In this document: positions 56,790 to 60,654 of the stretch, in pieces
How positions within the stretch are numbered: the first letter of the stretch is position 1
Layout of the letters: the number at the start of each line of letters is the position of its first letter
NCBI GenBank assembly: GCA_043777675.1
Contig: JAYWHR010000017.1
Location: 1-60,654 of the forward strand
DNA length: 60,654 nucleotides
Reading direction: 5' to 3'
Origin: JANMDU01 sp043777675
GTDB lineage: Bacteria; Pseudomonadota; Gammaproteobacteria; Burkholderiales; Burkholderiaceae_C
Program-made: the position numbers and the translations under genes
The notes under the pieces: model-generated
The model's database searches: none
Seen by the model: only the letters and a program-made list of their open reading frames with translations
What the model was told of the DNA's origin: nothing

Positions 56790-59117
56790 ATGACCAAACG
56801 TGTTGCATCTGCATCTCCCGCTATGGAGCATGGCTTGCTGGCTTCGCCGGGGCTGAAAAGCGCACCTGTGCTGGAGATGATGTGTTCGCAGTTTGTCCTC
56901 ACGCTGGCTGCTAAACAGGGCGCAAAATTTAATGTACGGCGTGATTTGAATAGCTTGCTCTCACTGACAGGGCGACACATGATTTGGCCCGTGCATGTGA
57001 TGGAGCGGTTGCGAGAGTTTTTGATTCGCCGCTGCACTGGTAATGAATTTTGGAAAGGCCAAGAGGCGCTCACGAACGCGGAATTTATTGAGCGTCACGG
57101 CACTTGGCGCGGCCCCTATGAAGAAGGAACAGTTTTTTTCTATCTGGACGAATACGCTAAAGACGCACCCAAAGATTTGCTGAGTGTGCTGTCCGTCACG
57201 AGCGATTGGCTTAATCATGCTTTGAAAAAGCACAGCACGTTGGTAGAAAAAAACATCGACGCGCTCGCTGGTCTTTTGCAGCTCAATCGTGCCGAGCGCG
57301 CTCTGTTGCTCTATGGCACGCTTGCTCGCTATCAGCGCGATCTACGTAGCCTGCTCGTGGAGTTTAAAGTGAGCAATGCGCCTGAAGCTTATGCTGCGCT
57401 AGCGGAAGTTGCAGGCGTGAAAGCTGGCGAAGTGGCAGAAGCGCTGAGAGCAGGCTCACGCCTAGAGCGTATCGGCCTTGTAGAGAATCTGATTTCCGAA
57501 CACAACATCACGGATCTGGCGGATTTGATGAAGGTCAGCGAGAAGCTGCCTCCCGTGCTGATGCGTGAATACCGTGATCAAAGCGAGCTCATGGCTGTGT
57601 TCACGCGGCCTGCAGTCAAGAGCGAGCTCAATACTTCAGATTTTCATTTTGTGGAAGAAGATGCGCAGGTACTCGTCAATTTGCTACGCAACGCAATCGA
57701 GCGCAAAGAGCCGGGCGTGAACATCTTGCTGTACGGCCCACCCGGCACAGGTAAGACGGAGTTGGCAAAAGTGGTAGCGCAGAGCGCGGGGCTGGATTTA
57801 TTTGAAGTGGAATATGCCGATCGCGACGGCAATTCGCTCAGTGGACGAGATCGCTATCGCTCGCTGCAAATAGCGCAAGTGTTTTTGAAGGGCGCAAATC
57901 AAGCCGCCCTGCTGTTTGACGAAGTGGAAGATGTGTTTCCGCCAATCAGTATAGATGCGGCTCAGCTCATGGCGCGGCAAGAGCAAATTGCAGCGCCTGC
58001 GGCCAGCTCCAGCGTCAATGGCAAGGCTTGGGTCAATCAAATCTTGGAGCAAAACGCTGTGCCCACGATTTGGGTGACCAATCGCATCGAGCAAATTGAT
58101 CCCGCGTTCCGTCGCCGCTTTGCTTATCACCTTGAGCTCAAAAGCCCGCCACCCGGCGCACGCGAGCAATTGGTGCGCAAGACACTTTCTGGTGTGGCCG
58201 TTAGCGATGCGTTTGTAACCAAGCTCACCGAACGCAAAGGCCTCACACCCGCGCAGATTCGCACCGCCGTGCGTTTTGCTGGTCTTGCCAAGACGAGCGA
58301 TGAAACCGAAATCTTTGAAGGCTTGATCGAGCGCCAACTCAAGCACGCCGATGCCGCTTTAGGCAATGTGCAAGCAGATAGCAAAGGTCGCAAGCCAGTG
58401 ACCACCTACGATTTGCAAATGCTCAACGTGGAGACACGATTTGAAATTCCGCGTATCGTAGAAGCTTTGAAAGCACGCGGCCACGGCACGCTGTGCTTTT
58501 ATGGCGCACCCGGCACTGGCAAGACCGCGCTTGGTGAGCACGTTAGTCAAGCCCTTAGCAAGCCCCTCATTGTCAAAAGAGCAAGCGATCTGATGAGTAA
58601 ATTCGTAGGCGAAACAGAGCAAAACATGGCGAAAATGTTTGCAGAGGCTGAAAACGAAAAAGTTGTGCTCTTGCTGGATGAAGCAGATAGTTTTTTACAA
58701 GACAGGCGCGGTGCGCAGCGCAGCTACGAGGTCACAGAAGTCAACGAAATGCTGCAGCAAATGGAGCATTACCAAGGCATTTTCATCTGCACTACGAATT
58801 TGCTCGATCGCATTGACCAGGCCGCGCTACGCCGCTTCACGTTCAAAATCAAGTTCAAGCCACTCACCAAAGATCAGCGCGAGTTGATGTTTGTAGCGGA
58901 GGCGCTTGCGGGAGACGGGTCTCGTATGAGTGATACGCTGCGCGCGCGTTTGGTGAAGCTGGAGCAGCTATGCCCCGGCGATTTCGCTGCGGTAAAACGC
59001 CAATGCGATATTCTTGCCGCAGAATTTTCTGCAGAAGAATTTTTAGAGCAGCTCGAATCCGAGCACAAAATCAAACCCGAAGTACGCGAGGTGCGCAGCA
59101 TGGGCTTCGTGCATTGA
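56790..59117 (+). CDS. Double-AAA+ ATPase
   Basis: 775 residues from MTKRVASASP, preceded by AGAGG at good spacing; the frame is open further upstream but that part has no ATPase similarity. A helical N-terminal region (~1-270), then AAA+ module 1 with Walker A GPPGTGKTELAK (~316), Walker B LLFDEVEDVF (~376) and FRRRF, and AAA+ module 2 with Walker A GAPGTGKTALGEH (~572), Walker B LLLDEADSF (~630) and LRRFTFKIKF. Both modules look catalytic. Resembles Cdc48/SpoVK-type remodelling ATPases; the substrate is unknown. No obvious operon partner. Confidence 0.88.
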   Translation: MTKRVASASPAMEHGLLASPGLKSAPVLEMMCSQFVLTLAAKQGAKFNVRRDLNSLLSLTGRHMIWPVHVMERLREFLIRRCTGNEFWKGQEALTNAEFIERHGTWRGPYEEGTVFFYLDEYAKDAPKDLLSVLSVTSDWLNHALKKHSTLVEKNIDALAGLLQLNRAERALLLYGTLARYQRDLRSLLVEFKVSNAPEAYAALAEVAGVKAGEVAEALRAGSRLERIGLVENLISEHNITDLADLMKVSEKLPPVLMREYRDQSELMAVFTRPAVKSELNTSDFHFVEEDAQVLVNLLRNAIERKEPGVNILLYGPPGTGKTELAKVVAQSAGLDLFEVEYADRDGNSLSGRDRYRSLQIAQVFLKGANQAALLFDEVEDVFPPISIDAAQLMARQEQIAAPAASSSVNGKAWVNQILEQNAVPTIWVTNRIEQIDPAFRRRFAYHLELKSPPPGAREQLVRKTLSGVAVSDAFVTKLTERKGLTPAQIRTAVRFAGLAKTSDETEIFEGLIERQLKHADAALGNVQADSKGRKPVTTYDLQMLNVETRFEIPRIVEALKARGHGTLCFYGAPGTGKTALGEHVSQALSKPLIVKRASDLMSKFVGETEQNMAKMFAEAENEKVVLLLDEADSFLQDRRGAQRSYEVTEVNEMLQQMEHYQGIFICTTNLLDRIDQAALRRFTFKIKFKPLTKDQRELMFVAEALAGDGSRMSDTLRARLVKLEQLCPGDFAAVKRQCDILAAEFSAEEFLEQLESEHKIKPEVREVRSMGFVH

Positions 59118-59207
59118 GTAAATTTAATGCTTTTTTAGGGTGATACGCCAATATACGCTGGGTATGTTGAGCCATAGAATCTTGATCAATAGTTCTTTAA
59201 TCGCTTT

Positions 59208-60485
59208 ATGGTCAATGTGATTCGTTTTCCGCGCCCCCAATCAAGCCAAGCTCGACAACCCCGAATTGCCCTATCGCTGGCAGGCGGTGGGCCTTTGGGT
59301 GCGATCTATGAAATTGGCGCGCTGTGTGCACTGCAAGAAGCGCTTGAAGGCATCGATTTCACGCGGCTTCAGCACTACGTTGGCGTATCGGCTGGGAGCT
59401 TTATTGCCGCCTCGCTTGCCAATGGCATGAGCCCTCAAGAGCTTTGCAAGAGCTTCATTGACAACAATGGCAGCGAGGCTGATCTTGATACTCTGGGAGA
59501 CAGATTTGATCCGGCTTGGCTGATGCGTCTTGCTTTCGGCGAATTTGCTCGGCGTGCCATCGTGTTGCCAGGATTGCTAGCCAGTGCGGTTATGCGTGCC
59601 ACGGTGGGGCGTAAAAGCTTGGTCAGCGCGCTTGAACTACTCGGTCCAGCGATACCCACGGGTGTTTTTTCAAATGCTGAAGTTCATCACCAAATGGCAC
59701 AGATTTTCTCCAAGCCTGGCCGCAGCAATGATTTTCGCGAACTGCAAAAAGTGCGCGGAACACGTCTGACGGTTGTAGCTACGAATCTCGATTCTGGCGA
59801 AGCGGCGCCGTTCGGTGCACCGGGATGGGACCATGTACCTATTTCTCAAGCTATTCAAGCCAGTTCCGCGCTGCCCGGGCTCTTCCCGCCAGTTGAAATT
59901 GGCGATCACTATTTTGTGGATGGTGCTCTGAAGAAAACCTTACACGCGAGCGTCGCGATGAATGAGGGCATGGATTTAGTCATTTGCTTGAACCCTTTGG
60001 TGCCTTTTGATGCACTGAATGCCCGCTCTACTGTGATGCAGCGCGGCTTGCCCAAAGAGCGCCAGAGCATTCCTCGCATCGTCGAAGGCGGCCTACCTGC
60101 TGTGCTTTCGCAAACCTTCCGCTGTATGATCCACTCGCGCCTAGAGATGGGCATGAAGGCCTATGAGCGCGAGTATCCGCAGACCGATATCTTGCTGATT
60201 GAGCCAGACCATCGCGATCCAGAAATGTATTTGGCCAACACTTTCAGCTACAGCCAGCGTGCCAGTCTCGCTGAGCACGCGTACCAGCAAACGCGATCAC
60301 TTCTACGGACGCGTCGAAGCACGATCGGTTCGAAGCTTGAAAAACATGGCATTATGATCAACGACAGTGTGCTCAATGACCCAAAACGCCGATTGTTGAC
60401 GTCAGCCTTAAAGGCCACTGCTGTTCGTAAAGCCGTGCAGCGCTTAGAAGAGTCCTTGGATGATTTGGAGTTGCGGTACGCTTGA
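59208..60485 (+). CDS. Patatin-like phospholipase
   Basis: 425 residues. Patatin fold: oxyanion loop SLAGGGPLGAIYEIGAL, nucleophile Ser61 in GVSAGSF, and catalytic Asp238 in FVDGALKKT. No signal peptide, so cytoplasmic or peripheral. The C-terminal ~150 residues (MGMKAYEREYPQTDILLIEP and after) are typical of the larger proteobacterial patatins that act on membrane lipids or polyhydroxyalkanoate granules. A TetR-family gene begins 81 bases downstream on the same strand. Confidence 0.9.
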   Translation: MVNVIRFPRPQSSQARQPRIALSLAGGGPLGAIYEIGALCALQEALEGIDFTRLQHYVGVSAGSFIAASLANGMSPQELCKSFIDNNGSEADLDTLGDRFDPAWLMRLAFGEFARRAIVLPGLLASAVMRATVGRKSLVSALELLGPAIPTGVFSNAEVHHQMAQIFSKPGRSNDFRELQKVRGTRLTVVATNLDSGEAAPFGAPGWDHVPISQAIQASSALPGLFPPVEIGDHYFVDGALKKTLHASVAMNEGMDLVICLNPLVPFDALNARSTVMQRGLPKERQSIPRIVEGGLPAVLSQTFRCMIHSRLEMGMKAYEREYPQTDILLIEPDHRDPEMYLANTFSYSQRASLAEHAYQQTRSLLRTRRSTIGSKLEKHGIMINDSVLNDPKRRLLTSALKATAVRKAVQRLEESLDDLELRYA

Positions 60486-60566
60486 GGTATTACGCGTTAG
60501 TTGTCGCTATAAACAGCAACATACGCTATCGTGTGCAACATAGCTCATTGAAAAACGAGGATACAC

Positions 60567-60654
60567 ATGGCTAAGAAAGCGCCGCGCCGCACCGCCGAAC
60601 GGATTCTGGAAGTGACACTAGAATTGTTTAACCGCTTTGGTGAGCCCAATGTGT
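60567..60654 (+). CDS. TetR-family regulator, N-terminal fragment cut by the window edge
   Basis: Only 29 codons are visible: MAKKAPRRTAERILEVTLEL and then FNRFGEPNV. The basic start followed by RILEVTLELFNRFGEPNV is the first helix of the TetR_N DNA-binding domain. CGAGG lies 6 bases before the ATG. In many proteobacteria such genes neighbour lipid-related genes; the patatin gene just upstream fits that. Confidence 0.85.
   Translation, partial: MAKKAPRRTAERILEVTLELFNRFGEPNV

Noticed and set aside
1..60654. tRNA or rRNA genes
   Set aside because: No cloverleaf or rRNA-like stretch was noticed by eye in any gap; absence was not tested with a covariance search.

Overview
The window looks like a chromosomal segment of a betaproteobacterium, order Burkholderiales, most likely Comamonadaceae or a close relative. 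The evidence is three periplasmic Bug/TctC binding proteins, a complete tctABC-tctDE tricarboxylate locus, the rsmI-yraN-diaA-dolP block, a betaproteobacterial-type purC and fba pair, rne facing rluC, and a short non-coding repeat scattered through the whole segment. No rRNA, tRNA, CRISPR array, insertion sequence with a transposase, or prophage was seen. Assignments rest on reading protein motifs by eye; no database search was run.

Layout. 1-6.8 kb: a three-gene cell-surface operon (repeat-rich DUF11-type protein cut by the left edge, large outer-membrane beta-barrel protein, OmpA-type lipoprotein). 6.8-10 kb: an OmpR-type two-component pair and an M48 protease. 10-14.5 kb: purC and fba, an OmpW-like porin, an SGNH lipase-like lipoprotein, a SemiSWEET transporter. 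14.6-18.3 kb: a histidine phosphatase, a GIY-YIG-like protein, and the envelope/replication block rsmI, yraN, diaA, dolP. 18.4-27 kb: pyk, rne with a long leader, a YefM-YoeB toxin-antitoxin pair wedged directly before rluC, an esterase and a Nudix hydrolase. 27-42.4 kb: housekeeping and small-metabolism genes (ferredoxin reductase, GDPD phosphodiesterase, RsmB-type methyltransferase, rodA, a PfkB kinase, cytochrome c5, yceD, maf, GST). 42.4-54.5 kb: a carboxylate region (Bug protein, class V aminotransferase, GntR regulator, FAD/Fe-S hydroxyacid dehydrogenase, tctABC with divergent tctDE). 54.5-60.6 kb: EamA transporter, threonine deaminase, a double-AAA+ ATPase, a patatin lipase and the start of a TetR regulator.

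The most unusual content lies between and inside the genes. (1) Four copies (two divergent pairs, 19926-20253 and 44852-45256) of a hairpin element have a conserved core, but the long outer stems differ completely from copy to copy while staying self-complementary. Almost all non-Watson-Crick pairs are G-U when read in the core's orientation, and the inner stem shows a C-G to U-G to U-A series. This is strong evidence for a selected RNA-like fold that I cannot match to a named family. (2) A ~43-nt repeat ending in GCCGGCTA occurs at least 14 times. Seven copies lie inside protein genes in different reading frames, and two form signal-peptide cores. (3) Three ~145-nt fold-back elements with ~30-bp arms sit between genes. 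(4) Two further long hairpins lie between the Nudix gene and its convergent neighbour.

Working together: the 42-54 kb genes plausibly take up organic acids (TctABC, Bug proteins) and oxidise or transaminate 2-hydroxy/2-oxo acids. The GntR regulator probably controls both divergent units through an identical 15-bp site found in front of each.
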